The notes under the pieces: model-generated
The model's database searches: none
Seen by the model: only the letters and a program-made list of their open reading frames with translations
Told to the model about the DNA's origin: nothing
Shown: positions 22,131-37,000 of the stretch, one piece after another
Layout: every line of letters begins with the position of its first letter
Position numbering within the stretch: position 1 is the stretch's first letter
Position numbers and translations under genes: made by a program
Origin: Pseudoscleropodium purum
Lineage: Eukaryota > Streptophyta > Bryopsida > Hypnales > Brachytheciaceae
Length of the DNA: 64,000 nt
Assembly (NCBI GenBank): GCA_963969395.1
Contig: OZ017800.1
Coordinates: 13,362,479-13,426,478, forward strand
Direction: 5' to 3'

Positions 22131-24289
22131 ATTTAGAAATGTGTTATTGACTTACTTATGATGTCTTTTTGGAGTTGAACTGAAGATGTTTCATATATTT
22201 AAGGAAATTTTAATCAATTTTAGTATTTTAATCAATTTACTTGACTTTATTTCAATCTAAAACCTTTAAAAAAATTATTGAAGTAGTAATCAAGTTTGAT
22301 ATTATTTCTCTTCAGTACTAAATTATTGCATTGAATAGATGGAGATTGCAAAATTAGGATGATTTTGTTTAAATAGACATTTTAGATAAATGAATGATGA
22401 TTCAATGTGTTTTATGGATATTAAGATTTCCCAATAATCATTCATATTGAAATACTTATATTGAATTGTTGTTCATTTGATTATAGTAGTTGTATGATTA
22501 TACAATTTAGTATAACTTTTTTTTGGTCAAATAGCAATACTATATTTGCATTGGTGAAATAACTTTGAAAATTCACATTATGAAATATGCGAAGGGTCAT
22601 TGCAAGAAACACCGGTCCTATTTTGCTCACAATTAGAGTGACATTGTTGTCTTCTAGTACAACTTTTGAATCCCAAGTCCTAAAAACTTGAAATTTTTAT
22701 TGGAAATGTCTAATTTGATGGGTATCAGATCTTATACATTTTAGAAATAAAAAATAATAATTTCAGTTTGTTAATTTGTCACACTTTGAAATTCAAGGGA
22801 TTTCACTACATTTGTAGTATCCAAATTGAATGATCTAGGGTTGAAATTTTCGTGGTCTATTGCTATATTAGGTGGGCATATGCCTACGAAGGGACATCTA
22901 TAAATATATTATTTTATGTCCTCTAGGTCCATGCAAATAGGGCTCCCTTCTTGTACGAGCAATTTTAAACATTGAATATGGTGTCAACTTCATTTTCTAG
23001 GTGAAATTTGATCACTATCAAGTCTACTCAAATGGAAATATTTTTAGTTTTTTTTTGTTTATGGTTTTCTTTTTATTATTAATTTATACCTCATTATTTC
23101 TATTTTTTGTGACAATCTATCTTTTTTTCCCATAGTCCTATTTTTGTACTTGCAAGTAACCCAATAGTACTTTTAGTTGTCGATTTTTCCAATCAACAAC
23201 TAAGTTGTTCCGCTACGTAGTACTCATAGTACTTTGTGGCAAAAACGCAGTTTCTACCAAAATGCTATGGAAAACACCCAATGTTTCTTACAATGACTCC
23301 ACATAGTGAATTTAGGATAGAACTATAGAAGCAAGTTTTTTACCAATCAAGTGTACACTAGTGTGCCCTTTACCATTGCCATAATATAATAAAATAAAAA
23401 TAAAAGTAATTTTCTATTTTTTAATTTATGAAAACTTCAAATGCAATATGTTCTCTATTATGAACCAAAATGCCATGAAACAAAGTTTATGCACCCTCAT
23501 AGAGAACTTTTCTTCCGTACTAAAAATGTGACTAAGAGATGCTCGATTCTAGAGATTTCATTGTAACAAAAAAAACCAAAAAAATACTTAATTTATTGCA
23601 AGGACTAGTACATCATTGTCATAATCAAAATCAAAATCAAAGTATTTTTTTAATTTGAAATTTGAAAATAAATAAATAAATCTAAACTTTCATGCTATGG
23701 GTCTAAATACCATGAAACAAAGCCCATGCACCCCCTTACAAAGAGCTTCCAACGATACCAAGAACCCAACTAGGGGGATGCATAGTTATTGACATTTCAA
23801 TGTAACAAATAAAACTAACAACTTAATTTTATGTATGAATAATAATTACATTGAAAACATCAATGAAAAAATTTCTACATGGAGTAAATGAAGAAATTTC
23901 CCCCAAAATATTGCTTCATCAAGGTGAATTTAGAGATCTCATTGATACCACTTGGAAAAAAATTGAATTTTTGAATATTGATGTTTACCTTCACAAGAAT
24001 TGTATTTTTTTTATGCTTATGATATTTTAGAATTTTTTGCATTTTTATATTTAACTTTCATTTTCAAAATCATTGATTAGCTTTTGAAGGATTTCAAAAT
24101 GCATATTTTATACTTTTATATCTTTTGAATGTGCATTTCATATATACCTAAATCATAAGGTGGAAATTTTCTTCAATTTTTTTATAAAGGTCATGAATTA
24201 GTTGTATGAAAATGGAATACATTTCTTATGAAAATCTTAGTTTGCAAGCATTAAAAAAAGAATGAGATCTCAAGAGGGCTACCAGATTT
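22131..24289. other. AT-rich DNA, no gene
   Basis: No open frame or repeat family recognised. Confidence 0.4.
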
Positions 24290-24624
24290 CAGGGTTGACG
24301 AATGTCAACATCCGCCCCAAAATAGCGTCCGTGCATCCGGACGTCCGGATGCACGGACGCTAGCGGACACAGCGTCCCGACCGCCATCAGAAAGTGGACG
24401 GGCGGGGCGGGCGGACGGGGCGAACGGCCTGAGGCAGACGCCCAGATCGTGCGGACCAAATCAGTCCGCGCGTCGATCGGACGGTTGTAATCAGGCAGAC
24501 GGGCGAACGGGGCGAACAAGCGGACAGGCGGACGGGGGATAGGCGGACGCTACGTCCGTCGGGACGCGAATGTCAGCGGACGCTGTGGACACAGCGTCCG
24601 CGTCCGGACGTCGTGTCAACCCTG
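24290..24624. mobile_element. GC-rich hAT-type MITE, copy 1
   Basis: Ends CAGGGTTGAC and GTCAACCCTG, typical of hAT termini, with imperfect 8-bp flanking repeats CCAGATTT (24282) and CTGGATTT (24625), two transitions apart. The interior is strongly GC-rich (CGGACG repeats) within very AT-rich DNA. A second copy is at 60324-60651. Non-autonomous; the frame on the minus strand is not considered coding. Confidence 0.85.
24323..24362. repeat. Perfect 40-bp palindrome inside the MITE
   Basis: The 20-bp left half (TAGCGTCCGTGCATCCGGAC) is followed directly by its exact reverse complement, with no spacer. The second MITE copy has only an imperfect version. Confidence 0.9.
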
Positions 24625-24632
24625 CTGGATTT

Positions 24633-27600
24633 GGACTAGTAGTGCTTTAGGTGCCATATAAGAGTTTATTACTTAAGTTTTAATTTTTTTAATTTGCATT
24701 GCTTGCACTACCAATCCAAAGCTAGCAAAGTCTTGAGGCTTCATTCTTTTTCTAACAATGTATTACTTTGAGGGGAAACTTGTGCAAATCAAGTACTTCA
24801 TGCAATTACATTTTAGTAACTATGAGCATGAAAACTTCAATTGAATAATTCATCAGATGCAACAAATTTAAATGTCTTTCATCAAGAATTTTGCCCCATT
24901 TTCATTTGACTAGTGGTTTGATCATTTTATCCCCTTGTAAGTTTTAACAACAGTAGAAAAATAAGATTATATGATATTTACTTATTTCTTTAGGATGTAA
25001 ATAACTACTACAATGCATATGGTGGTTTAATACAAGTTCTTCAATGTTAATTGCAATAATTAGTATTTTCACTTTTTTTCATTATTATTTTTAGTTGTCA
25101 TCACTTTTTATTTGTTTTGTATGCAATTGGCTAGGGGAGTGAGGGCACTAGAATTAGTCTTAGAATTATAGGTGAGTCCAAAAATAAGGTTATTATTAAT
25201 TGGTTGGTTAAAATTTTTGAAATTTATTTTTGTAGCATAATTTGCCAAAAAGCTTTACATACACTTATAAATAATACAAGATGTTGTTTAAGTAAAATCT
25301 TACTTATATATTGAAAAAAATTTAGCATATTTAAAACAAGAGAAATATACTTTATATGAGTACATGACATAGATGGAGGCATTTGGTTTTACCTACATTT
25401 TGTTTTCTATAGCATACTAGAGTCCCTTCGATTTGAATTTGGTTGATCCTACAAACTTCAACAATTCACAAGAAGAAATCCATGTATTTTTTGGTGTTAG
25501 TTTCTAGATATCAATGTCACATAAAACATCAAAATGTCAAAAGGTGGATGGCTTGAAAAGATAGATTTTTGTGGATGTTATAGGGAATGATGTCATATTA
25601 TTATAAAAACAAGTTGATGTTGTTTTTGATGTTGATGTTTTATTCGATTTGAATGAAGATGTACTAATATTTTTTGGAGCTTCCAAAAAAACATAGACTA
25701 CTATGTCATTGAGTAAACCCATTTTGATTGTAGGTAAATTAATCAAATTTATTGTGGTCTATAGTAAAACACTTAGCTAATGTAAAAAAACAAAAGAAGG
25801 ACATCTACATGACATGCTTTGCAAAGAAAAGGAAGACATGGTGCCTAACATGGCATGCCATGTTAGCACAACTTGTGGTTGTCATACATATTCAATATTA
25901 TTTTTAGAGACGTCAATGTAGACGTACAAGAGTTTCTATAGACATCGATTGAGACAATATTGTCTACATCTTCATACAAATGTGACCTCTTACATACACA
26001 TGCTATTTGATGTGCATATATTTGATTACATTGAATAGACAATGAGATGTTGAATGAGCAATGTAAGACATCTTTTGAAATATTGAGCAGACTTAAATAT
26101 TACCTTTGGCAATGTTTTCCACATTAACATCCATCACTTAGAGTTTATGTTCACGCCATATAAGATTATCTAGAATAGATAGCTACATACTTACAATAAG
26201 TGTCTTTTTACTTTTGAACAAAAACGATTTTCTTATAGATGTCTGACAATGGACATGAATGTGGAATGGAACATAAAAATGGTAATTGATGGAAGGTTCA
26301 AAGAAGAAAATGCATTGTTTTCATAGAACAATTTAAATTGTATTCGGACTATGTGAGCTCCCAATTTGTCACTTGGGACTCATAGTGTTTTGCTTATTTT
26401 AAATTTTGCAATTTAAGTGATAATTCTATATCAAAAGCCCAAAAAAGAGTGGAAGCCTGCAAGTGTTTTGATTTCTACCCTCAAGACCAAATATGCACAA
26501 CTGGGTTCTATATTTATCGATCAAATTCTGTAGATGATTGGTTTGTAATAAATGAGTTGCCTTCCAAGCAATGGAAATTTTTTACAAAATCCTAACTAGA
26601 ATCCTAGATTGGTAGATTTTTAGATAAATAATGGAAATTTATATGTCCTAATTCTATTCTAATTTTTGGAATTGACTATGGATTTTTGGATTATCTTCTA
26701 TTTTTTTAAAGCTCTTAATTTTATCTTTCAAGTTCTACTTTTCTCTATAATCTAAATTCTTTATAAGAATCCTTTGGGTGATCTTATAATCTTTCATCTA
26801 TTTTTACTACGATTTTTCATTCAATGTACTTTATTTTAATTCTACTTCTACTTTTATTGTTAAATGATTTTTAATTATCTTCAGGATTTTAATTTATCTT
26901 TGGATAAAAGTCAATTTTCCTATTCAAGATTCCTAGTAAAGAGTTAAAAAGTAAATTTTGACCGTTAACCAATTCATCAAAATTTATTACTAATTCTTTT
27001 GACTTGTCCCCATGAAGTTCTTTGATTCCACTTGCTTTTGACTTTTACTTCCAATAAAATAAAATGCTATGGTTCTCATTTTTTAAATTGATTTTGGAAT
27101 AAATTTTGACCACTTTGGTTGGTTAATTTATTTTCTTTCTTTTGGTTCTATTATTCTTTTACTTTCTTTCTTTCACTATATGCTAATTCTTTAATTTTCA
27201 TTTAAATTCCTTTTCCTTTTGATTTTTCATCTAAAATTAAGTTAAGCTTCATTTAAGCATAACTTTTGGAGTTTTCACCAGATTTTGGAAAGCTATAAAA
27301 ATTCTCTATGCAATTTAAATCCTAATTCTACTTTGCTAGTGATTTTATGGTCTGACTCCAATTTATACCTGCGGTCTTAAACTCTTAATTGCAAAGTGAA
27401 ATTGAAATTATAATTGAGATGATATGTAATTATGAGTTTGGATTTAAGCACTAACCTCAATGTTGTTGGTGTTCTCTTCTCTGGTTTGCACTTCAAACTC
27501 CATCACTTGAGTGTATGCTCCTTCCATTGTCTCCGTATTTCTTCATATATTTTCAATTCTTGGTAATTAGACTTATTGTGGTTGCATCTACTTTCCAAGC

Positions 27601-30600
27601 TTCCTTTTGCTTGTTCCAAGTTGATTTTTTATTTTATTTTTTCCAATTTCTTTCTAAGTTTTTCCTTTTTCTTTTGAAGGCTCCAATTTTTTAAGTGAAA
27701 TCTTTGAAAATCTAATTCTTTTGAAGTATTGCTAATATACTTTAAAGTCAAATCTATCCCAACTAAGCTTCTTAACCTTTCTCTACTTTAGCTAACCTCT
27801 AGAACCTCTATTAAATCAATTGATTCTTTATTTTGTTTTTTATAGTTTGACTTTTGAATTCAATTCTAAACTATGGCAAAAAAGTCAATTTATTGCTTCA
27901 TCTTGAATTTTCTATTCTGTTGACAACTCTCTCTTCTTTCAACTTCTTGCTTCTTTTAAAACCAACTAGGCCAATTTAGTTTGTCCCAAAATTGGTTGTT
28001 GCTCGCCACACCCTTGCGTTTCCTTTTGGGGATCCTTAATCCAAATTAAATTGGATATTGTAAGGGCAAGGTTTTGCCTTCCAAATTCTAAGAAATCACA
28101 CACAACAAGAGGATTTTTAGAATGAATACAAAGTTTAGTATAGGAACAAAGCTTCGATGTATAGGGCAATTATACCCCAAGAAAACAACAAGATGATGTA
28201 GAGATGGCATATAGTAGGAATCTTGGAAACTTGGATTTCATCCAAGTCTTCCCAAAGGAAGAAAGAAACAATACTTGGACCACTCATTCCTAAATCTAGG
28301 CTTTAGGGGAGATTTACTACAACAACTTGTGAAATCTCTCACCAGAAAAGCTCCATGAGGAATTTAAAAGACTCAACATAAAAGAGGCAAGCAAGCTCTA
28401 AAAGTTCTTGGCTAACAACATCGTGAGAATTCAGCCAAGAGTCTTTTAGTGATAGTATTCAAATGATAAAAAAGAAGCAAAACCAAAGGGACCCCCAAGT
28501 CCTTTGGAATAAGCTCAAAACACAAAGGCAAAAGCAAGGTTCACAAAAAAATTGGCCATAGTACAAAGTGAAGGCCTTGTGGCAACCAAACAAAAATGAA
28601 AGCAAGAAGATTGGTCTCAAATGACCAACAAGCAAAATGAAGAACGAGGTGCCTACAAGTTGGCCTAACAAAAACAAGAAAAACAGGGTGCAAAGGGAGT
28701 TAGTGAGAGCCCTTTTTTACATTTCTAAGGACCTCCACCTCCTCCTTTTACTCTAAAACTAACTAAGTAAATAAAAAATTACTAATATTAACTTTTACTA
28801 CACCTAATTCTATCCTATAGTTGATTGTCCTATATCTTTTGAAGGAAAACTTCAAATGAGAAACAAATTGCGTCATTGGGTTTAGAAGATCCAAATTGTT
28901 CTAAAGCCCCCTTAACTTTTAACTTTCTAGTCAAAAACCTTTACAAAAGACAACGTTTTTCATCTTAGTGGGAAAGGTGAAAACCTAAATTTTAGAGTTT
29001 GTGGTTTTTTCTAATTTTGACTAGCCAGGTTTTGTGTAGAAGGTTCAAGAATGTAAGGAAAGAATCCAAGATGGCTCAATTTGGCCTTCTTATGCTTATA
29101 ATTTGATGGTCAATTTGTGGAATGTTTTGAAATTCTATTAAAATTTGTTGGAACTGCTAATTCGGGTAATTACTGTTGTTGAAAAGTCACGAAATTTGAG
29201 TAGGCGCTTATTTAGACTTAAATACACTATCCTAGTTTTTAATGGAATTTCAACATCACCAAATGAATTTCCATAAATTTTTCCATCCTTGATAACATTG
29301 GTTGACTTCCCATGGAGTCATGTTTTATGACTCCAAAAATTACGAATTTTTTTAGTAACTTTTAGGAAGTCCCCAAATCCTCTATGCAAAGTTTCAAGTC
29401 TAACTTGCACTTTTTAAAAGAAAAATAATTTTACTTCTCTTAATTTTAATTCTTCCAGAGAAAAATAATTTTCATACGAGAGAATCTTGGCAGTTTGAGC
29501 TCACTATTACGCTCTTGGCATGTTTTCATACTAAAAACACCTCTTTCGTCTAGTAACTGCCTACATATGGTATTCATGGATTTTGCTTGTAAAGTTACTC
29601 TTGATGGCAAATTTCCAACTTTCGCATTTGAAATGTGATTTTCACCCAACCTTTTATTATGAACTTTTATGATACTAGGAAGCCAAATTGACCCTAATTT
29701 TTCTAATTTTAGCCAATATTGCCGCATGCACTTGTCCTAATAAAAATCCTACATGGAATCTAAACTAAGTGTTTTTACTACTTTTTGTCTAGAGTTGGAA
29801 ACTACTCCCAATTCCTTAATTGACACTCAAACACCCATTTAGATTCTTAAAACTGACAAAAAGAAATGCTTATGGCACTTCTAGGGTTTTCAAAACATAA
29901 ACCCATATATGTAGGGGTTTCTTCTAATTATTCCTTAACCTCTAAAGGACTAAACTACATTTTTTGGCAACAGAGAAATTTTGGGCAAATGCGTGTGACT
30001 AGAGATTTCTATATTTTTGGCCCAAATTTTGATAAAAGGTATGGACAAGAAATATCTTTCATGAACATTAAATTTCAAGACATTTGGAAATATGAGTCAA
30101 AAGTTATGGCCTAATATGTAGTTTGTTTCTCAACTCAAGTAGTCCGAGTAGATCTGAAAAAATCATTTTTTTCAATAATCCAAATTTGAAATTGATTTTC
30201 TAGATTTATATATACATTAAAAGCTTTGAATCATTCCATTTTGATTAATGAGTCAAAAGTTATGAGGTGTTTTAGTTTGCGGGCAGTTATGGATTTTCTA
30301 TCCCAAAATAAACTTTGAAGTCCGTTATTGAACTAAATTTTCAATATTTTTAGAAAAAAATAAAAATTTTAGGTGAAGATTTTTTATTACAACATTAAAA
30401 CCATTGGAATTGTCATTTTTCGTTTCTATAAATAAATTATTAATAATTTAGTATTTTGAACCATTCTCTACATCTTTCTACTTACTATTTTTTTCCTATA
30501 TGTTGTACAATTTCTAATGATCTAAAAATTTTCAAAAATGTAGCCAACATGCCTTGAAGAATGAATTCAAAGAGTTGCAATCATTTTAAACATTTTTCTA

Positions 30601-30766
30601 TATAAATGTGACCTTGTAAAGTTTAGCTACCCAATTTTTCGCAAGGACAAAAAAATGATTTTTGTCACTTCAAATGCTAATATCTTGCAATCTACATGGT
30701 GGAATTTCTAAAAAAATTTCCACATCTTTTCAAACTAGTGTACTACAAGATCCTATGGTTACATTT
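24633..30766. other. AT-rich DNA, no gene recognised
   Basis: Very AT-rich, with only short, low-complexity frames (for example 28459-28677 and 29446-29727 on the minus strand). No transposon terminus or protein family could be supported. The 3' end shares a dispersed repeat with 19440-19730. Confidence 0.4.
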
Positions 30767-33700
30767 TGTCGCAGCTTAGAATTTTGATTTTCTTAGTATA
30801 CACCCAAATAGGAACGGAAACTAGTAATTAGCTAACCGGATCCGATTAGGTGGGGAAGGAAAACTCAGAATTAGCACGGAACGTGAAGTAGTGGGCTTCT
30901 TGGATCTAATCCGGTCAGGAGTAACTAACGACGGAAACGGAATGTAACCCGGATTAGGTCTAGGACCGGATTATGATGGTAAACCGGATTCATGATGACA
31001 AACCGGAAAGGGTCCAGGGACTATAAAAGGAGGAGCTTTCACTGTTGCACCCCCTTTTAGAAACTCGACCTTGAGCGCACGATTGAGTTTTTGTCGTTTG
31101 TGCGTCTGTGCATTTGTGTTCTGTTCGTTTTAATTCCGGTTGAGATCGGAGAGAGGAAGTGAGGAACGGGACGTGCGGCTAGGAGATAGTGAGGTAGATG
31201 TGAGTGGGAATGCCTCAGCTACGTAGGTCGAGACAAGCGAGTCCCTCTGCAAGTGAGGTGAAGCTCCGGAAAGTCATTCCGGTTATTCCCTCCACAGAGC
31301 CGGAAAAGGCTGAACTCATGGATGATCTCAGATCCATGGGTTGCGTAGGGTTTGCCGAGAAACCTTGGGGTTTTAGGGAGGAGAGAATGGTCAAGGAGCT
31401 CCTCGGAAAGTTGTCCAACCAGTTTGACAACACCGTGAGGGGAACTCCCGTCAGCTGGAACGAGGGGATGTGGAGAGCGGTTTACAGTTTCCGGGCAGGA
31501 GGTTTGGGAATGGCGAGCCGGAAGGATGAGTTTGTCCGAGGGAAGTTCAAGGGAGCCGTCAACCCGAAGGACGGATACGCGGTCGAGGATTGCTTGGATG
31601 ACCGACACCGTCGGCTCCTGCAATTCCTGGTTCCGGTTCTTCACCCGGAAAAGCCGACCAGGGTGACGATCACCCTCGGCAACACCATTTTCGGTGCCCT
31701 CAGTGGTACCCGGAAAGTGGACTGGGCACGGATCATTTCCGATCTCGTGGCCCAGCTTGTTAGTAGGGTTGGGAAGAAAAGGGCCACTCCAGTGTGCCCT
31801 TATCTCTTCCACCTCTATCGGGAGAACCAAGTCCTCACCGACATTGAGGAGAGGGCGTGGAAGACGTAGGAAGTGCTCCTGAAGTATGGGGAGTCGGAGA
31901 CGGATGACGAGGCGGAATCCGATTCCGGGTCAGACTGGGAGTCCAGCGAGGAAGAGGAGGAGCCGATGCCGCCGATCAAGCGACAGAAGCTGACGCCTCC
32001 ACACAAGCGCGGGACGCCTCCCGGTCAAGACAAACCGGCCCCGGAGGAGAAACCGGAAGCCGAGAAGACCAATTCCGGGGGAGATCCGGATATGCAAGAT
32101 CCGTTCAACGGTCTGATCAACGTCCTCTGCAACATCAGGGCAGATTGGGAGGTCAAGCACAGGACGCTTGCGGCAATCGGCAAGTTGGTGGGTGCTGCAC
32201 CAGACAGCAACTTGGCGGAACAAGTGGCGCAATGCATCACGAATCCGGAAGAGACCCGGAAGCAGGAAGCCGAGATCCGCCGGTTGCAGGAAGAGGTAGA
32301 TAAACTGAAGGCAACACTTTTTGCCTATCAGGAAGACGTGACGGCCGCTCGGGAGATGGCGGAGGAGACTCGGAAGGTGGCCGAGCAGATCAAGGCGGTC
32401 CTGGGAGAGACCGGAACGGCAACGGCCAAGGCGAAGCTCTTCGACGAGAAGATCCACGAAGAGAAGAAACTATCCGGTTCCCGGATGGTCCGGATTCTCG
32501 CGGACTTCGCCGAGCAGGTGGAGACGACAATGGTGGAGGGGCGGAAGGCAGCGGACCGGATCGAAGAGAGCAGCCGGAAGCTGACGGGAGCGACGTGCGA
32601 CAAAGGTATTCACCTTTCGGACATCTCTCTACCGGATCTCTTTCCGGACGCGACCATTCAGAAGGATAGGAAGGATTGGACTCCTGAGTCCAAGAAGTCT
32701 GCACGGACTGGGACTCCGGGCACGAGACCGGATATCACCATCGACCTGGAGTCTCCACCCGGACCGAATCCTGCGGAGGGGGAACGGGTCCGGAATTTGA
32801 GTGAAGTCTTCGAGGAGCTAGTCCCGGAGACCGGAAGCCCGACGATAGGATCTAGAGTTGTAGGGTAGATAGGATTTTAATTTCAGTTAGGAGTAGGAGC
32901 GGATCCGGATCCGGATCCGGCTCAACAGTATTAGGTTAGACCGGAAATTAGATTAGGGTGGCGGCGGACCCCACGGGTTTTCCGCTCCTTTTTGTGCTTT
33001 TAGGGTTTTTACCCTTTGTATATAAATCGGTTCCTGCGATGGAAATTGGGAGTTTTTCATTTTGCAAACTTCTTGTACCTTTCTATTCTCTTCGTTGTGT
33101 ATCTCTCTCCAGCGCGACAGGATTGTATGATGAGGAGTTAGGATAGTACGAGTTGGTTGGCAAGTGATTTCTCCCCTTGGTGTTTATTTTCCGATCCTAG
33201 GTGCATGTGATTAGGTACCGAAGAGTTGGGAGTGAACTTAGTTCCTCAGCACGTCTAGAGTTTGAGATTCCGGGTGAGAAAGCCGTTGTTAGGCTAGGCG
33301 GGTAGGGAGGGATTCCTTAGCTGCGCTAGAACTCCCGGGTGGGAAATCCGGTTGAGTGTCCGATCTCCTGTGAGGTCTCACCACCCGTATGGGTAACGGA
33401 AGAACTTTAGTTGATGTTGGAACGGACGGGTGCACTTGTAACCACCTGTCTTCGCACGGATCGGAAGTAGCATCAAGGTCGTTGTAGTACGAGAGGGTCG
33501 AGTGTAGGGTTTTTGTGTGACCTACGACCCGGATTGCTATCTGGGTTGTTGTGAAGGACCAAACCGGATCCGGATTAGCTTAGGAGTCTAGAAGGTAGGA
33601 CAGTGGGTCTTCAGCCACTATAAGTCACGGAAGGAGTGGTGGGCCTACCACTCTCAAAATTAAGCGGCGACCCCTCTGATGGTGAAACAGAGGCAAAACC

Positions 33701-34049
33701 AAACCGGATAGGATTACGGGTACAGGATGACCATCCCGACCGGATTGGTTAGGACGGATTTCCAGGATCGGAAGTTGTGAGATCCTGGGATTTAGGTATT
33801 TGTACAGACCGGATAGTTAGTAGGACCGGAAGAAGGAGTAATCCGGTCTGTAGTTATCCGGTGTGGTGGTATTTCTGGTTCTAGATCTAGGACCGGAAAG
33901 TAAGATTGGCATACTGACTGAGCTTAACTGCTTAATAGAGCTAGATACTTCACAGGATCTCGTGGGTTCGATCTTTAGAGTCACTTAGTTATACTCTAGA
34001 GCGATTTTTGTGAGTATAATGGGGAATTGACCTGCCCTGTGCTGCGACA
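30767..34049 (+). mobile_element. LTR-like element, copy 2 (3283 bp, TSD CATTT)
   Basis: Same ends as copy 1 (TGTCGCAGC...GCTGCGACA), with the direct repeat CATTT at 30762-30766 and 34050-34054. It shares diagnostic variants with copy 3 (DATIQKDRKDW near the end of the protein, where copy 1 has DATMAKDRKDW). Short indels in the CCGGAT-rich leader separate the three copies. Confidence 0.9.
31210..32868 (+). pseudogene. Protein gene of LTR-like copy 2, one nonsense codon
   Basis: Collinear with the 552-residue protein of copies 1 and 3, except for TAG at 31867-31869, where the other copies have CAG (AWKTQEVLL). The frame continues unchanged after it to the normal stop. Only the N-terminal 219 residues would be made without readthrough. 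It keeps the acidic region, nuclear-signal-like stretch and coiled coil in the downstream part. Confidence 0.85.
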
Positions 34050-34054
34050 CATTT

Positions 34055-37000
34055 GTCCAAAAGTGTGTTTTTTTTTCTAAATTTTGAAGCTTGTATAAGA
34101 AATGGCAGTTTTGGAGTGTTTTGGAGGAAAACATAGTCTAGGAACTTTAGAGGTTAAATCCACTTTTCTGGTCCTTTTGACTATAACTACCCACAAAAAT
34201 GTTGATGAGATTTAACTTGAAAGGAATTTATTACTACTTCCCTATTTGTAGTCGAATCAACTTGATTTGATATATATAATTAGTTCTTTTTTATTATTCT
34301 ATAATTTGAGTGTATGCAATTATACATATACATATGTCAATGGATTTTGAGGATATTAATTTCATTCAACTTGATTTAAGTTGAATGGTAGGAAGTCCAT
34401 GACCTCCAAATTTAAAATTTGTTAATTACTTGAATAGGGATTCATAGTCATTTAACAAAAATATAGTAGTTTAAATTGAAGCTAAAAAAATAAGAGAAAA
34501 AATTTGTTCTAAAATAAATGTGCAAGCTTTCAATGCCCTTGAATTCTAAAGTAGTGAATAGATTTTTTTGCTCTTAAGGTCATTTTTTTATTCAATTTTT
34601 TATTGAACCTAGAATTTGCACCACAAGAAAATTCACATTGGATTTGATTTTTAATTTCTTCTATTGTTCAATCAATTTGATTTATTGATTTAAAAATTAT
34701 TTTTTCTTTTGAAATAAATAGAAATGGCACAAAGTCATGCATATTTACTTTGCCCATTAGGTTATAAATGAAAGGCATCCAACAAGACAACAAAAATAGC
34801 AAGGGCTCAAAAATATATTGATTGTTTTTTATTCATACTCTAAAATAGAATTATTTTTTTATTTCTATTCCAAATTGTAGATTGCAATAACTACAATAGT
34901 TTATACATATGATTACACTTATAGATTTAGAAGTATTTACAACAATAAAAATAATTATGACAAGTACATTAGTTTGTATTGCAATCTAATCTAGAAATTC
35001 TATGTGCTTCTATTTAGTGTCAACAAAAATTTGAGATTGGAATGGATGGAAAGTTGAAATCTTCCATTGTACACACAAGGATACTAGCTAGTACAATAGC
35101 CATTCATAGTCTATATATTTGGTTAAAAATTAACTTGAATTAATATGAACTGCATTTAGCAAAATATATATTTGGCTCCTTGCAATTCTTAAATTAGTTG
35201 GTTTCTATAATCACAAAGTTTACATTATGTGCTCAATCGTGTACAAAGACCATAGAGTCTACAAGGCTAACAATGTAAGAGTACATCTTTTCTAGTGAAG
35301 ACGAGGTTTACAATGTATCTAAAAAGATGGTTGAGATTCCAAACTAAGAAAGTAGCCCTTGACGGCTTTGGAGTACGAAAGTTGTCATCCTACACAATGA
35401 TAGTGGTTAATGGTCTATTGGTGGCCAAGGAAAATTGTTACAACATGAATTTCAACCTTATTCTTGGTTGTAATGGTTCCTTGGGAGATTTTCATTTTAC
35501 AATCAAAATTTTGAAGATCCTACATATTATAGACAAGTAGAATTATTTTCTGCATACTTGGCTTGTTCAATAAGTGTATTTTGTTGGGGCAAGCCTTCAT
35601 GATTAGAAAGTTTATTACAATTACAATTGTTGCTAAGCCTAGATTTCTCAGCCTTTTCTTTGAAAAGTTTGTGTAGATTCATCAAATACTAGGGGATATT
35701 CTTTGGCAACAATTAGAAGTGGAGAGTATAGAAGATGCTATGAACATTTGGTATTCCACTAGCAAGCGGTGAGTATAACTTTGGAGGAGCCAATTGAATT
35801 ATCTAATTTTTTTTTAGATGGGTTTTATTTCTCTATTCAAATTGAAGCAATAGTGAATGACCAAAATTGCCAAAGATAGTGAGATTTACAAAAAATTTGT
35901 TGAAGATGTTGCCTTCATAGAATAATTTTGCAATTGCACATTATAATCATTTTGGATGGAACAATGGAGTATATACTTTGTATAGGTTATTCAATTAGCA
36001 TTCAACCAGTAGAGAAATATATAAAGCCTATGTAGAGTGCTAGATCCTAGTCTGATCCTTTTAGTAACCCAAATCAACTAGTTTATGTGCTAGTTTAATA
36101 TTTTGGCCTACTTCAAGAGATAAAAATGTATTAGAGTGCTATATTAGATTAGACTCCAGAAAGAGATTGTGTTGGAAGGTTGAGAAGACTCAAAATCTAG
36201 TTTGGAAGAAAACGGATTTTCTTATGATATTATAGAAGTTCAAGATGAGGAACACAATTGAATGTGTCTTGGATATCCCATCTGCTTATATTGATGTCAT
36301 CAACAAGAAATTTGGCTTTGTATAATTACACTTGAGCATCTAGGAGATAGAAAAATTCTCTACAATATTTCAAGCTATGTTCAATAGTTTATGTTTGGTG
36401 TTTTTTTTTATGGTATTAATGTTTTTTCTTAATTGCAAAAGATTTCATATCGCATATTATAAAGTAGATTATTCAAATTGGAATATTCTTCTTTAGCTCT
36501 ATAAATTCCTATTGAAATTACTTTTTAAATTGTATGATTTGCTTTGCACAGCAAAAGCACTCATACATATCATTAAATATATTTGCTATTATATTTATTT
36601 GTATTTATTTTGAAGTCATTTTTTGTTTATTGACTTTGTAAATTTGATTTGAAAATTTGATATGATTGAAAAAAAATTGATAGTAGGTAAGACTACTTTT
36701 TGTTTTATTAATTCATTAAACACTTGTCATAGTTTGGAGAATAGGGTTGGTTGATTGTTACAACTTTCTTGCATGCAAAGCTCATTTAGGTGATTTAGGA
36801 GCACAAAGTCACATATATCTCATAGTCACAAAATGTGAAAAATGTAGTTATTAGGCACTCAAGGTGTATAGTGACACTTTGTGTCACTATGCACTCCCCC
36901 CCTCAATTTAAAATTTTTTTTTTTAATTTTACCACCCCCACTCACCCCCACCTATCATTTAGAATTTGATTAAAATTTTTTTATCTCACCCCCCCTCACC

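Noticed and set aside
28459..28677. Hydrophobic minus-strand 72-codon frame
   Set aside because: It reads an AAC/AAG-rich tract in antisense; low complexity rather than a membrane protein.
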